Positions 1-9,482 are shown, counted from the first letter of the stretch. The stretch is 64,000 nucleotides of DNA from Streptomyces sp. DG2A-72 (GCF_030499575.1 NZ_JASTLC010000001.1:8828001-8892000); one strand, 5' to 3'. A program made the numbers and translations. Notes: generated by a model from the letters alone, not told the origin.

Positions 1-1385
1 GCAGTCTCCTCGCCGAGCGGGTGCGGGTTGGGCTTGATGAGACGCCCCTTGTAGTCGCGTCCGGGCGCCTTGAGGAACAGGGCAATGAAGAACGCTGCGA
101 AGGAAAGGGCGCCGGCCAGCGTGAAGGCGCCATTGAGCCCCCAGGCCGTCACTGCGACGGAGCCCATTCCGGCGCCCAGGCCGGAAACGAGCTTGGAGCT
201 GTACACCATGCCGTAGTTCGAGGCGTTGTTGTTCTCGCCGAAATAGTCCGCGGTCATGGCCGCGAACATCGGGAAGATCGCGCCGCCACCGAAGCCGGAG
301 ATCGCGGAGAAGATCAGGAACAGCGGCAGGTTCTTCATGTCGGCCGACCAGATGATGCCGAACTGCGAGGCCCCCAGGACGATACAGACGAAGAGCAGGC
401 ATTCCTTACGTCCGTACCGGTCGGAGAGCCAGCCGATGACTCCGCGGCCGGTGCCGTTGACGATGGCCTTCAAGGACATGGCCGTCGCCACGATCCCTGC
501 CGCGAAGCCGGCGGACTCGCCGATGTCGACCTGGAACGAGATACCGAAGATGTTGACGCCCGAGGTGAAGGCGAGACAGACCCACATCACCGCGACACGG
601 CCGGTCTTCCAGGCCTCCTTGGGCGACATCTGCTCGACCGCCGGCGGGTTCTTCTGCAGGGAGCGGGCCGCACGCGGGTCCTTCGGCGGGTTGAGTGGGT
701 CGATATCCGCCGGCCACCAGTTCTTCGGCGGGTCCTTGAAGAAGAAGCCGGCGTACGCCACGGCTCCGGCGAGGAAGAGCCCCGCCGCGACCAGCACCCA
801 CTCGAAGTTGGTCACGTCCATGTAGCCGTGGAAGAGGAAGACGAACGGCACCGAACCGTAGGCGAACCCGCCGTTCACGAATCCGGTCTTGCCACCCTTG
901 CGCTCCGGATACCACTTGCCGACCATGTTGACGCAGGTCGCGTACACCATGCCCGCGCCCATACCGCTGAACACGCCGAAGCCGATGACGGCCAGCATGA
1001 CGTGCGGTGCGAAGGCCAGCGACAGGTAGCCGATGAAGGTACCGGCGGCGCCGAGCATCATCGCCCAGCGAGCAGGCAGCTTTCCGGACTCACGGAGCTT
1101 TCCCGCCGGGAAGGCGACCGCGGCCTGGAAGAAGACCCAGACGGTCAGCATCCAATAGATGCTGGTGCTGGACCATGCGTGCGCTTGGTGCAGGGTGTCC
1201 TCGGCGGACGCGAACGCGTACTCGGCGGAGGAGATGCCCATCATGCCGATCCAGGGCAGGATGACCATCCACTTGCGTTTACGGCCCATGATGTCGATGT
1301 CGGTTTCACCGATGCGGTACATGCGGCCGTTCTTGTCCGTCACCTCCCTGTAGGGGACGGACGTCGAGTAATCGATGGTTGTCAT
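1..1385 (-). CDS. OFA-family MFS oxalate/formate antiporter (3' end outside window)
   Basis: This major-facilitator protein of the oxalate/formate antiporter family is predicted to exchange external oxalate for formate across the cytoplasmic membrane. Translation from the ATG at 1385 gives 461 residues before the window edge. There is a roughly 35-residue cytoplasmic leader (MTTIDYSTSVPYRE), then many hydrophobic helices. The loop GWLSDRYGRK matches the MFS A-like motif, and FGGGAIFPMFAA and YFGENNNASNYG are typical of OFA members. It ends in a basic tail (KAPGRDYKGRLIKPN). The C-terminus and stop lie beyond base 1. It is transcribed leftwards, downstream of the CoA-transferase gene at 1575, which fits a joint oxalate-uptake unit. 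Formate-only or other carboxylate transport cannot be excluded from sequence. Confidence 0.88.
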   Translation of the reverse strand, partial: MTTIDYSTSVPYREVTDKNGRMYRIGETDIDIMGRKRKWMVILPWIGMMGISSAEYAFASAEDTLHQAHAWSSTSIYWMLTVWVFFQAAVAFPAGKLRESGKLPARWAMMLGAAGTFIGYLSLAFAPHVMLAVIGFGVFSGMGAGMVYATCVNMVGKWYPERKGGKTGFVNGGFAYGSVPFVFLFHGYMDVTNFEWVLVAAGLFLAGAVAYAGFFFKDPPKNWWPADIDPLNPPKDPRAARSLQKNPPAVEQMSPKEAWKTGRVAVMWVCLAFTSGVNIFGISFQVDIGESAGFAAGIVATAMSLKAIVNGTGRGVIGWLSDRYGRKECLLFVCIVLGASQFGIIWSADMKNLPLFLIFSAISGFGGGAIFPMFAAMTADYFGENNNASNYGMVYSSKLVSGLGAGMGSVAVTAWGLNGAFTLAGALSFAAFFIALFLKAPGRDYKGRLIKPNPHPLGEET

Positions 1386-1574
1386 CTGGTCAAGCACTCC
1401 TTGCGTCGAAAGATCTGGCCAGCGCCCCCTGTCCAAATACCTCTCGTGCGCGCACGGGTCCCGGGACCGGCCGACGCGCACCGTCGGCCGTTCCCTGTGT
1501 TCGGTTACCTCATGATCCGCCCCCCAACAGCCGGGAGGCTCCGCACCGTTGCGGCGCGCTGCAGGCCCCCCACG

Positions 1575-2807
1575 TCAGATCACCCCGCTCGCCCGGAGTA
1601 GCGGCAACTCCTCGTCGCCCAGGCCGAGTTCGCCGATGAGGATTTCTTCGGTGTGTTGGCCGAGGAGGGGTGAGGGGGTGATGTGGGTGGGGGAGTCGGA
1701 GAGTTTGAGGGGGTTGCCGACGGTGGTGAACTCGCCGCGTTCGGGGTGGGGGACCTTCACGACGATGTCGTTGGCGGCGAGGGAGGTGTCCTCGATGATC
1801 TCTTTGGTGGAGAGGATGGGTCCGCAGGGGATGTTGTGGTTGTTGAGTTGTTCCAGGACCTGCCACTTGGGCAGGGTCGAGGACCATTCCTCGATGAGCT
1901 GGAACATTTTGGCGAGTTTGGGCAGGCGGGCTTCGGGGGTGGCCCATTCGGGGTCGTCGGCCAGTTCGGGCCGGCCGATGAGTTCGCTGAGCGGTTTCCA
2001 GCCGACGGGCTGGACGATGACGTAGACGTAGTCGTTGGGGCCGCCGGGTGCGCAGCGCACGGCCCAGCCGGGCTGGCCGCCGCCGGAGGCGTTGCCGGAG
2101 CGGGGTACCTCGGTCCCGAAGTCGGTGTTGGGGTATTCCGCGAGCGGGCCGTGGGCCAGGCGTTGCTGGTCGCGGAGTTTGACCCGGCACAGGTTGAGGA
2201 CCGCGTGCTGCATGGCGACGTTCACGCGCTGGCCGCGCCCGGTGGTGGCGCGCTGGAAGAGGGCCGCGAGGATGCCGGCGACGGCGTGGATGCCGGTGCC
2301 GGAGTCGCCGATCTGCGCGCCGGTGGCCATCGGCGGGCCGTCCTCGAAGCCGGTGGTGGTCATCGAGCCGCCCATCGCCTGCGCGACCACCTCGTAGGCC
2401 TTGAAGCTGGTGTACGGGCCGTCCCCGAAGCCCTTGATGGAGGCGTACACGATCCTTGGGTTGATCTCCTTGATGCGGTCCCAGGTGAAGCCCATCCGGT
2501 CCACCGCTCCGGGCCCGAAGTTCTCCACCAGCACATCCGAACGGCGGATCAGCTCGGTCAGGATCTCCTTGCCCCGCTCGGTCTTGGTGTTCAGCGTGAC
2601 ACTGCGCTTGTTGCAGTTGAGCATCGTGAAGTACAGGGAGTCCACGTCCGGCAGATCCCGCAGCTGCCGGCGCGTGATGTCCCCGCCCGGCGCCTCCACC
2701 TTCACCACATCCGCCCCCAGCCACGCCAGAAGCTGCGTCGCCGACGGACCCGACTGCACATGCGTCATGTCCAGGACACGGATCCCCTCAAGAGCCTTCG
2801 TCGTCAC
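1575..2807 (-). CDS. Family III CoA-transferase, formyl-CoA:oxalate type, copy A
   Basis: This 410-residue CaiB/BaiF-family CoA-transferase is predicted to move CoA between a short acyl donor and oxalate. I chose the GTG at 2807 because GAGGTGA lies just upstream and the protein then begins like copy B; an upstream in-frame ATG at 2876 has no good ribosome site. Asp168 in [10 protein letters not shown] corresponds to the catalytic Asp that forms the aspartyl-CoA intermediate, and a glycine-rich loop (SGGGQPG) is present. It resembles E. coli Frc along its length but is clearly more diverged than the third gene at 22338, so the donor may be succinyl-CoA rather than formyl-CoA; the neighbouring sucCD pair fits that. 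Between codon 4 and the last codons it is essentially identical to copy B at 6878. Confidence 0.88.
   Translation of the reverse strand: MTTKALEGIRVLDMTHVQSGPSATQLLAWLGADVVKVEAPGGDITRRQLRDLPDVDSLYFTMLNCNKRSVTLNTKTERGKEILTELIRRSDVLVENFGPGAVDRMGFTWDRIKEINPRIVYASIKGFGDGPYTSFKAYEVVAQAMGGSMTTTGFEDGPPMATGAQIGDSGTGIHAVAGILAALFQRATTGRGQRVNVAMQHAVLNLCRVKLRDQQRLAHGPLAEYPNTDFGTEVPRSGNASGGGQPGWAVRCAPGGPNDYVYVIVQPVGWKPLSELIGRPELADDPEWATPEARLPKLAKMFQLIEEWSSTLPKWQVLEQLNNHNIPCGPILSTKEIIEDTSLAANDIVVKVPHPERGEFTTVGNPLKLSDSPTHITPSPLLGQHTEEILIGELGLGDEELPLLRASGVI
1593..2798. repeat. Left arm of a 1,206-bp inverted repeat (CoA-transferase copy A)
   Basis: This stretch and 6884-8089 are the same length and appear identical in opposite orientation. 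The deduced proteins and the antisense open frames through both copies agree throughout. Identity starts inside codon 4 and ends six codons before the stop (leucine-leucine-arginine shared, then ASGVI versus TQGVI). Flanking DNA is unrelated. This is too exact for old paralogues and implies recent duplication or gene conversion. Confidence 0.9.
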
Positions 2808-2878
2808 AAGGTCACCTCGCTTGTCCGTTGCCTTGAGCATCCTGGCCGCGTCATCCCTGCGCCGCGTCCGGCACATTG

Positions 2879-2902
2879 CATACAGTCGACGGATACTGTA
2901 TG
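2879..2902. promoter_or_regulatory. Inverted-repeat operator between copy A and sucC
   Basis: CATACAGT at 2879-2886 and ACTGTATG at 2895-2902 are exact inverted repeats in the divergent control region of the leftward CoA-transferase and the rightward sucC. The same words recur in other control regions of the island, so I read it as a site for one of the GntR/FCD regulators. Confidence 0.6.
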
Positions 2903-2990
2903 AAGATTGTTATCCCGCATCAGGGTGGGTGATGTCCAGGGGTCGTGCACCACTTTTCAGACGCGACACTTCCAAGACGGGAGCCGAATC

Positions 2991-4121
2991 ATGGACCTGT
3001 ACGAACACCAGGCCCGAGGGCTCTTCGAAGAACACGGCATTCTGGTGCCGAGGGCGGAGGTCACCGACTCGCCCGAGGAAGCGCGCGAGTTGGCCCGCAG
3101 GTTCGGCGGCCGCGTGGTCGTCAAGGCGCAGGTCAAGACCGGGGGCCGGGGCAAGGCGGGCGGTGTGCGGCTCGCCGCCGACCCGGCCGCGGCGGAACTG
3201 GCGGCACGTCAGATCCTCGGCATGGACATCAAGGGCCACACGGTCGGCAAGGTCATGCTGGCCCAACCGGTGGACATCGAGGCGGAGTTCTACGTCTCGT
3301 ACGTCCTCGACCGCGCGGCGGGTCGCTTCCTCGCCATCGCCTCCGCGGAGGGCGGCATGGAGATCGAGGAGGTCGCCGCCAGTCGACCGGAGGCGGTCGC
3401 CCGTATACACATCGACCCGACCGAGGGCGTCACCTCCGCGAAGGCGGGGGAGATCGCCGAAGCCGCCGGCCTTCCGCCGCGGACCGTCGACGTCCTCGTA
3501 CGCCTGTGGCAGGTGCTGGTCCGCGAGGACGCCGTCCTCGTCGAGGTCAACCCGCTCGTCCGCTCCCGGCAGGGGCAGATCCTCGCCCTCGACGGCAAGG
3601 TCACGCTCGACGACAACGCCCGCTTCCGACAGGCGCGTTGGGGCGCGGAGGAAGAGGAGCACGACGACGCGCTGGAGGCGGTGGCCGCGGCCAAGGGCCT
3701 CAACTACGTGAAGCTCGACGGCGAGGTCGGCGTCATCGGCAACGGCGCGGGCCTGGTCATGTCGACCCTCGACGTGGTCGCCGGCTGCGGTGCCCGTCCG
3801 GCAAACTTCCTCGACATCGGCGGCGGCGCGTCCGCCCAGGTCATGGCCGACGGGCTGTCCGTCATCCTCTCCGACCCGGCCGTGAAGTCGGTCTTCGTCA
3901 ACGTCTTCGGTGGGATCACCGCGTGCGACGCGGTCGCCGACGGCATTGTGCAGGCCCTGGACGCCGTCCAGTTGACCAAGCCGCTCGTCGTGCGCCTCGA
4001 CGGCAACAACGCCGCCCGTGGCCGCGCCGTTCTCGACGCCCACGCCCATCCGCTGGTGCAGCAGGCCACCACCATGGACGGCGCCGCCCGCCGTGCCGCC
4101 CAACTCGCCACCGCAGCCTGA
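2991..4121 (+). CDS. sucC: Succinyl-CoA synthetase (ADP-forming) beta-subunit homologue
   Basis: The 376-residue protein begins [16 protein letters not shown], the usual SucC start, with an ATP-grasp domain in the N-terminal half ([17 protein letters not shown]) and the [12 protein letters not shown] and NVFGGI motifs of the CoA-ligase half. The family joins succinate and CoA using ATP as an alpha/beta complex. The ATG at 2991 is preferred over upstream frames by homology of the start. The gene runs 11 bases ahead of sucD, so the pair is an operon. Because it sits inside the oxalate island beside CoA-transferases, I infer a dedicated copy that recharges succinyl-CoA used to prime oxalate, rather than the TCA-cycle enzyme. 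Malate or other acid specificity is possible. Confidence 0.88.
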   Translation: MDLYEHQARGLFEEHGILVPRAEVTDSPEEARELARRFGGRVVVKAQVKTGGRGKAGGVRLAADPAAAELAARQILGMDIKGHTVGKVMLAQPVDIEAEFYVSYVLDRAAGRFLAIASAEGGMEIEEVAASRPEAVARIHIDPTEGVTSAKAGEIAEAAGLPPRTVDVLVRLWQVLVREDAVLVEVNPLVRSRQGQILALDGKVTLDDNARFRQARWGAEEEEHDDALEAVAAAKGLNYVKLDGEVGVIGNGAGLVMSTLDVVAGCGARPANFLDIGGGASAQVMADGLSVILSDPAVKSVFVNVFGGITACDAVADGIVQALDAVQLTKPLVVRLDGNNAARGRAVLDAHAHPLVQQATTMDGAARRAAQLATAA

Positions 4122-4132
4122 GGAGACGGCAC

Positions 4133-5032
4133 ATGGCGATCTACCTCACCAAGGAGAGCAAGGTCCTCGTCCAGGGCATGACCGGCGGCGAGGGCATGAA
4201 GCACACCCGGCGCATGCTCGCGGCCGGTACGAACGTGGTCGGCGGCGTCAACCCGCGCAAGGCCGGTCAGACCGTCGACTTCGAGGACCGGGCCATACCC
4301 GTATACGGGTCGGTCGCCGACGGTATACAGTCGACCGGCGCCGACGTCACCGTTGTATTCGTACCGCCCGCCTTCGCCAAAGCGGCGGTCATGGAGGCTG
4401 TCGACGCGGGGATCGGGCTCGCCGTCGTTATCACCGAGGGCATCCCCGTCCACGACTCCGTCGCCTTCACCGCGTACGCGAAGGAGAAGGGCACCCGGAT
4501 CGTCGGCCCGAACTGTCCGGGCCTGATCACCCCCGGTCAGTCCAACGCGGGCATCATCCCGGCCGACATCGCCAACCCCGGACGCATCGGCCTGGTGTCC
4601 AAGTCGGGCACGCTCACCTACCAACTCATGTACGAGCTGCGCGCCATCGGCTTCACGACCTGTGTCGGCATCGGCGGCGACCCCGTCGTCGGCACCACCC
4701 ACATCGACTGCCTGGCCGCCTTCCAGGACGACCCCGACACCGAACTCGTCGTTCTCATCGGGGAGATCGGCGGCGACGCCGAGGAACGCGCGGCCGCGTA
4801 CATAAAGAAGCACGTCAGCAAGCCCGTCGTCGGCTACATCGCCGGCTTCACCGCGCCCGAGGGAAAGACCATGGGGCATGCGGGCGCCATCGTGTCCGGT
4901 TCCTCGGGCACGGCGCAGGCGAAGAAGGAAGCGCTGGAAGCGGTCGGCGTCAAGGTCGGAATCACCCCGACCGAGACGGCCCGCCTTGTGCTCGATCTGC
5001 TGGAAGCCGACCGTGACGCCACTCATGGTTGA
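4133..5032 (+). CDS. sucD: Succinyl-CoA synthetase alpha-subunit homologue
   Basis: This 299-residue SucD homologue starts [18 protein letters not shown], the conserved CoA-binding start. It carries GPNCPGLI, and the phosphohistidine loop [12 protein letters not shown] with His249 as the predicted phosphorylated residue. A ribosome site (GGAGA) precedes the ATG. It follows sucC closely and would form the heterodimer with it. The reading frame contains two rare ATA codons in and near a perfect 12-base palindrome at 4308-4319, unusual for such high-G+C coding DNA. The next gene, an aldehyde dehydrogenase, starts 144 bases downstream in the same direction and could be co-transcribed. Confidence 0.9.
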   Translation: MAIYLTKESKVLVQGMTGGEGMKHTRRMLAAGTNVVGGVNPRKAGQTVDFEDRAIPVYGSVADGIQSTGADVTVVFVPPAFAKAAVMEAVDAGIGLAVVITEGIPVHDSVAFTAYAKEKGTRIVGPNCPGLITPGQSNAGIIPADIANPGRIGLVSKSGTLTYQLMYELRAIGFTTCVGIGGDPVVGTTHIDCLAAFQDDPDTELVVLIGEIGGDAEERAAAYIKKHVSKPVVGYIAGFTAPEGKTMGHAGAIVSGSSGTAQAKKEALEAVGVKVGITPTETARLVLDLLEADRDATHG

Positions 5033-5176
5033 GGCGGAGTGACTGCCGGAACCGTCCGGCGCCACTGCGTTCCTCCCTCTATACGCGACCACTGGTCGCA
5101 CGGGCCTGCGCGCTGCGGTTCCGCAGTTGCCAGGCCCCTCCCGCCCCCGACTGTGCACCGAGAGCGGAGACACCCG

Positions 5177-6733
5177 ATGACAACCACCCTCAACTCCACC
5201 TCACTCGTGGTGAAGTCCGGTACCACCTGGGAAGGCGCCTGGCAGCGCTGTCTGGCGGTCGCCCCCGAGGCGTTCCGGGACGATCGTGTCCTCAACCTCT
5301 GGAACTCCGCCTGGCGAGCGGACGGCCGGGCCCTGCCCGCCATCAGCCCCGTCGACGGCAGCCCCATCGCCGGCCCGCCGCGCCTGGACCGGCAAACCGC
5401 CCATCAGGCCGTACGCGCCTCCCTCGACCAGCACCGCGCCTGGCGGCACATCCCGCTCGAAGAGCGCCGTGCCCGCGTCGCGGCCACCCTCGACGTCCTC
5501 ACCCAGCACCGCGAACTCCTCGCCCTGCTGCTCGTCTGGGAGATCGGCAAGCCGTGGCGGCTGGCGCAGGCGGACGTCGACCGGGCCATCGACGGGGTGC
5601 GCTGGTACGTCGACGGCATCGAGCCAATGGTCGACGGCCGGGCCCCGCTGGACGGCCCCGTGTCCAACATCGCCAGCTGGAACTACCCGATGAGCGTGCT
5701 CGTTCACGCCATGCTGATACAGGCCCTGGCGGGCAACGCGGTCATCGCCAAGACCCCGACCGACGGCGGTGTCGCCTGTCTGACCCTGGCCTGCGCGCTC
5801 GCCGCCCGCGAGGGGATTCCCGTCACCCTCGTCAGCGGCAGCGGGGGAGAGCTGTCCGAGGCGCTGGTGCGGGCGCCCGAGATCGGCTGCGTCTCCTTCG
5901 TCGGCGGTCGCGACACCGGCGCCGCGGTGGCCACGGCCGTCGCCGACCTCGGCAAGCGGCACGTCCTCGAACAGGAAGGACTCAACACCTGGGGCATCTG
6001 GAACTACTCGGACTGGGACGCCCTTACGGCGGTCATCCCCAAGCTCTTCGACTACGGCAAGCAGCGCTGCACGGCGTACCCGCGCTTCGTCGTCCAGCGG
6101 GAGCTGTTCGACGCGTTCCTGTCGGCGTACCTTCCGGCGGTGCGCACCCTGCGCGTCGGGCATCCGCTCGCCGTCGAGAAGGCCGACGACCCCTACCCGT
6201 CACTGGACTTCGGGCCGGTGATCAACGCGGCCAAGGCGAAGGAGCTGCACGACCAGGTCGCCGAGGCCATCGCCCGCGGCGCCGTCCCCCTGCACCGCGC
6301 CAGTGAGGCCGACGCCCGCTTCCTGCCCGGCCAGGACACCTCGGCGTACGTCCAGCCGGTCACCCTCCTGAACCCGCCCCCGTCCTCTCCGCTGCACCAC
6401 GCGGAGCCGTTCGGCCCGGTCGACACCATCGTCCTGGTCGACACCGAGGCGGAGCTGCTGGCCGCGATGAACGCCTCGAACGGCGCGCTGGTGGCCACCT
6501 TGTCCACGGACGACCGGGCGACCTTCGACCGGCTCGCCCCGCAGATCCGCGCGTTCAAGGTCGGCCACGGCAAGCCGCGTTCGCGGGGCGACCGCGACGA
6601 GCTGTTCGGCGGGTTCGGCGCGTCCTGGCGCGGCGCGTTCGTCGGCGGTGAGCTGCTGGTGCGCGCGGTGACGCAGGGACCGGCGGGAGAGCGGCTGCCC
6701 GGGAACTTCCCGGAGTACCAGCTCATGCCGTGA
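5177..6733 (+). CDS. Aldehyde dehydrogenase superfamily protein of the oxalate island
   Basis: This 518-residue protein has the ALDH fold signatures: the substrate/NAD region NIASWNYP, the cofactor lysine motif GNAVIAKTP, the general-base glutamate in VLEQEG (Glu265) and the nucleophile in KQRCTAYPR (Cys298). Both catalytic residues are present but their surroundings differ from the classical LELGGK and GQxCTA, so this is a divergent subfamily. I chose the ATG at 5177, preceded by a GGAGA ribosome site. It lies between sucD and CoA-transferase copy B. Its job is inferred only: oxidation of glyoxylate or glycolaldehyde, or reduction of an acyl-CoA such as oxalyl- or formyl-CoA, would all fit the context. 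No substrate can be read from sequence. Confidence 0.78.
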   Translation: MTTTLNSTSLVVKSGTTWEGAWQRCLAVAPEAFRDDRVLNLWNSAWRADGRALPAISPVDGSPIAGPPRLDRQTAHQAVRASLDQHRAWRHIPLEERRARVAATLDVLTQHRELLALLLVWEIGKPWRLAQADVDRAIDGVRWYVDGIEPMVDGRAPLDGPVSNIASWNYPMSVLVHAMLIQALAGNAVIAKTPTDGGVACLTLACALAAREGIPVTLVSGSGGELSEALVRAPEIGCVSFVGGRDTGAAVATAVADLGKRHVLEQEGLNTWGIWNYSDWDALTAVIPKLFDYGKQRCTAYPRFVVQRELFDAFLSAYLPAVRTLRVGHPLAVEKADDPYPSLDFGPVINAAKAKELHDQVAEAIARGAVPLHRASEADARFLPGQDTSAYVQPVTLLNPPPSSPLHHAEPFGPVDTIVLVDTEAELLAAMNASNGALVATLSTDDRATFDRLAPQIRAFKVGHGKPRSRGDRDELFGGFGASWRGAFVGGELLVRAVTQGPAGERLPGNFPEYQLMP

Positions 6734-6790
6734 GGTGAGTTCGGGTGGCGTCCCTGTCGGGGCGCCGCCCGACAGAGGCTTTTAACAATC

Positions 6791-6820
6791 TCATTCAGTA
6801 TGCAATCTGCAGTATGAGAT
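6791..6820. promoter_or_regulatory. Operator-like repeats upstream of CoA-transferase copy B
   Basis: The AT-rich stretch holds two direct CAGTATG words (around 6796 and 6811), the second followed by AG, in the 145-base gap before the gene at 6878. It is the same word family as at 2879, 9567 and 11363. A promoter is likely here, but I cannot assign -35/-10 boxes with certainty. Confidence 0.5.
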
Positions 6821-6877
6821 TTAGTGAGCGGTGGACCGCCGACGTGCGCACGATGACGCGAAGATGAGGTGGCGAGC

Positions 6878-8107
6878 ATGGCTAAGGCTCTTGAGGGGAT
6901 CCGTGTCCTGGACATGACGCATGTGCAGTCGGGTCCGTCGGCGACGCAGCTTCTGGCGTGGCTGGGGGCGGATGTGGTGAAGGTGGAGGCGCCGGGCGGG
7001 GACATCACGCGCCGGCAGCTGCGGGATCTGCCGGACGTGGACTCCCTGTACTTCACGATGCTCAACTGCAACAAGCGCAGTGTCACGCTGAACACCAAGA
7101 CCGAGCGGGGCAAGGAGATCCTGACCGAGCTGATCCGCCGTTCGGATGTGCTGGTGGAGAACTTCGGGCCCGGAGCGGTGGACCGGATGGGCTTCACCTG
7201 GGACCGCATCAAGGAGATCAACCCAAGGATCGTGTACGCCTCCATCAAGGGCTTCGGGGACGGCCCGTACACCAGCTTCAAGGCCTACGAGGTGGTCGCG
7301 CAGGCGATGGGCGGCTCGATGACCACCACCGGCTTCGAGGACGGCCCGCCGATGGCCACCGGCGCGCAGATCGGCGACTCCGGCACCGGCATCCACGCCG
7401 TCGCCGGCATCCTCGCGGCCCTCTTCCAGCGCGCCACCACCGGGCGCGGCCAGCGCGTGAACGTCGCCATGCAGCACGCGGTCCTCAACCTGTGCCGGGT
7501 CAAACTCCGCGACCAGCAACGCCTGGCCCACGGCCCGCTCGCGGAATACCCCAACACCGACTTCGGGACCGAGGTACCCCGCTCCGGCAACGCCTCCGGC
7601 GGCGGCCAGCCCGGCTGGGCCGTGCGCTGCGCACCCGGCGGCCCCAACGACTACGTCTACGTCATCGTCCAGCCCGTCGGCTGGAAACCGCTCAGCGAAC
7701 TCATCGGCCGGCCCGAACTGGCCGACGACCCCGAATGGGCCACCCCCGAAGCCCGCCTGCCCAAACTCGCCAAAATGTTCCAGCTCATCGAGGAATGGTC
7801 CTCGACCCTGCCCAAGTGGCAGGTCCTGGAACAACTCAACAACCACAACATCCCCTGCGGACCCATCCTCTCCACCAAAGAGATCATCGAGGACACCTCC
7901 CTCGCCGCCAACGACATCGTCGTGAAGGTCCCCCACCCCGAACGCGGCGAGTTCACCACCGTCGGCAACCCCCTCAAACTCTCCGACTCCCCCACCCACA
8001 TCACCCCCTCACCCCTCCTCGGCCAACACACCGAAGAAATCCTCATCGGCGAACTCGGCCTGGGCGACGAGGAGTTGCCGCTACTCCGGACCCAGGGAGT
8101 GATCTGA
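6878..8107 (+). CDS. Family III CoA-transferase, formyl-CoA:oxalate type, copy B
   Basis: This 409-residue CaiB/BaiF-family CoA-transferase is essentially identical to copy A, apart from its first three residues (MAK against VTTK) and the last five. The catalytic aspartate is Asp167 and the SGGGQPG loop is present. The ATG at 6878 follows GAGGTGG. It is oriented to the right, opposite to copy A, and has its own operator-like repeats upstream, so the two copies may be expressed differently despite making the same enzyme. It is followed after 51 bases by the carbonic anhydrase gene in the same direction, which would handle CO2 produced by the pathway. Donor specificity (formyl-CoA, succinyl-CoA or another) is undetermined. 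Confidence 0.88.
   Translation: MAKALEGIRVLDMTHVQSGPSATQLLAWLGADVVKVEAPGGDITRRQLRDLPDVDSLYFTMLNCNKRSVTLNTKTERGKEILTELIRRSDVLVENFGPGAVDRMGFTWDRIKEINPRIVYASIKGFGDGPYTSFKAYEVVAQAMGGSMTTTGFEDGPPMATGAQIGDSGTGIHAVAGILAALFQRATTGRGQRVNVAMQHAVLNLCRVKLRDQQRLAHGPLAEYPNTDFGTEVPRSGNASGGGQPGWAVRCAPGGPNDYVYVIVQPVGWKPLSELIGRPELADDPEWATPEARLPKLAKMFQLIEEWSSTLPKWQVLEQLNNHNIPCGPILSTKEIIEDTSLAANDIVVKVPHPERGEFTTVGNPLKLSDSPTHITPSPLLGQHTEEILIGELGLGDEELPLLRTQGVI
6884..8089. repeat. Right arm of the 1,206-bp inverted repeat (CoA-transferase copy B)
   Basis: This is the counterpart of 1593-2798 in opposite orientation. The two arms flank 4,085 bases carrying sucC, sucD and the aldehyde dehydrogenase. Homologous recombination between the arms would invert that segment. 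Confidence 0.9.
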
Positions 8108-8158
8108 CCGCCTGATAGGCGCCGTTTATTGAACTCGACCGGAGTGAGGTAGCCCAGC

Positions 8159-8713
8159 ATGTCGACACACGCACCCCGTTTCGACCAGCCCGTCCGCAAC
8201 GCCGCACCCGCCACCGAGACGGTCATCGACCGGCTTCTGGAGTCCAATCGTGCCTACGCCGCCGGATTCGTCGACCCGGGCATGGGCGCCCGCCCGGTCC
8301 TGCGCGTGGCCGTCGTGGCCTGCATGGACGCGCGCATCGACCTGCATGCCGCGCTCGGCCTGGAGCTCGGCGACTGCCACACCATCCGCAACGCCGGCGG
8401 TGTGGTCACCGACGACACGATCCGCTCTCTGACGATCAGTCAGCGTGCCCTCGGCACCCGCAGCGTCATCCTCATCCACCACACCGGCTGCGGTCTGCAG
8501 ACCCTGACCGAGGAGTTCCGGCACGAGCTGGAGCTGGAGGTCGGGCAGCGGCCGGCGTGGGCGGTGGAAGCCTTCCGGGACGTCGATCAGGACGTACGGC
8601 AGTCGTTGCAGCGCGTACGCACCTCACCCTTCCTGCCGCAGACCGACGACGTCCGGGGCTTCGTCTTCGACGTCACCACGGGGCTGTTGCGGGAGATCGA
8701 CCCGCAGCGCTGA
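8159..8713 (+). CDS. Beta-class carbonic anhydrase
   Basis: This 184-residue beta-carbonic anhydrase interconverts CO2 and bicarbonate in the cytoplasm. Predicted zinc ligands are Cys55 (in ACMDARID), His108 and Cys111 (in HHTGCG), and Asp57/Arg59 form the usual catalytic dyad. The length is typical of short actinobacterial members. The ATG at 8159 follows GGAGTGAGGT. It sits directly after CoA-transferase copy B, and oxalyl-CoA decarboxylase plus formate dehydrogenase together release two CO2 per oxalate, which gives the location a metabolic logic. The frameshifted regulator on the other strand begins 14 bases beyond its stop. Confidence 0.88.
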   Translation: MSTHAPRFDQPVRNAAPATETVIDRLLESNRAYAAGFVDPGMGARPVLRVAVVACMDARIDLHAALGLELGDCHTIRNAGGVVTDDTIRSLTISQRALGTRSVILIHHTGCGLQTLTEEFRHELELEVGQRPAWAVEAFRDVDQDVRQSLQRVRTSPFLPQTDDVRGFVFDVTTGLLREIDPQR

Positions 8714-8727
8714 CCTCCCGTAGTGGC

Positions 8728-9419
8728 CTAGTGCGCCGGGGCCGGCCATCGCGGCGATCTGCTTGCAGTAGAAGTCGGTGGTGTTCGCGGTGTGCCGGCG
8801 CATGAGCTCCTCGGCGCGCTCGGGGTCGCCGTCGGCATGGCCTCGATGATCCGCGCGTGCTCGCTCCAGGCGTCGGTGCCACGGGGTTTGGCGATCGGCA
8901 TGTAGTACCAGCGCACCCGTCGGTCGACCTGGGGGATGAGCTCGGCCAGGACCGCGTTGCGGAGAGATGGGTGATGTGGGCGTGGAAGGCGGCGTTGGCC
9001 TCGACGATGGCCCGGGCGTCGCCCGCCGCGAGGGCGGTGAGGCCGGTCTGCTGCAGCTCCCAGAGCCGGGCGACATCGGCAGGGGTGGCGTGCTGGGCGG
9101 CGCCGCGCGCGGAGTGGGTCTCCAGGACGGCCCGGACGCTGAGCAGTTGGGCGCACTCCTCGGCGGTGGGGGAGTGTACGAAGGCACCCGGGGAGGGGCG
9201 CAGGTCGACCCAGCCGGCGGTGTGCGGCCGTTGCAGGGCCTCGCGTATGGGCTGGCGGCTGACGCCGAGTTGCTCGGCGAGATCGGCCTCGACGAGGCGC
9301 TGACCGGGCTTGAGTCGCCCGTTGATGATCAGTTCGGTCAGGGCGTCGTACACGGCCTGGCGCAGTGGGGCGAGCCTGGCGATCTGGCCGCGGGCTGCCA
9401 CGGTGGGTGTGTCGGGCAT
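8728..9419 (-). pseudogene. GntR/FCD regulator with two single-base frameshifts
   Basis: The frame from the ATG at 9419 encodes a normal GntR winged helix (LRQAVYDALTELI, LGVSRQPIREALQR) and the first FCD helices, then loses frame near 8965. Downstream, LRNAVLAELIPQVDRRVRWYY lies in a second frame and, from about 8840, EELMRRHTANTTDF in a third. Comparison with the intact paralogues at 10468 and 25705 shows each break is explained by one missing G, in GGC for Gly-Asn-Ala and in ATGGCC for Met-Ala. It is either a true pseudogene or two sequence errors. The C-terminal boundary is uncertain. The motif WYYMPIAKPRG ties it to the other two FCD proteins of the island. Confidence 0.8.
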
Positions 9420-9467
9420 GGACCCTCTCCCTCGCTCGACTGCGGACGGCAAACATCGACTACGCGA

Positions 9468-9482
9468 TACTGAATTTAGTAT
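9468..9482. promoter_or_regulatory. Operator-like palindrome upstream of the broken GntR gene
   Basis: ATACT and AGTAT, five bases apart (ATACTGAATTTAGTAT), form an inverted repeat 49 bases before the GntR start at 9419. The position suits autoregulation. Confidence 0.5.

Noticed and set aside
1683..2903. Long open frames antisense to the CoA-transferase and many other genes
   Set aside because: They mirror real genes in high-G+C DNA, have Arg/Pro/Gly-rich translations, and lack family features.
2991..5032. sucCD as the TCA-cycle copy
   Set aside because: Position between CoA-transferase repeats and GTATAC operators favours a pathway-specific role, though I cannot see the rest of the genome.
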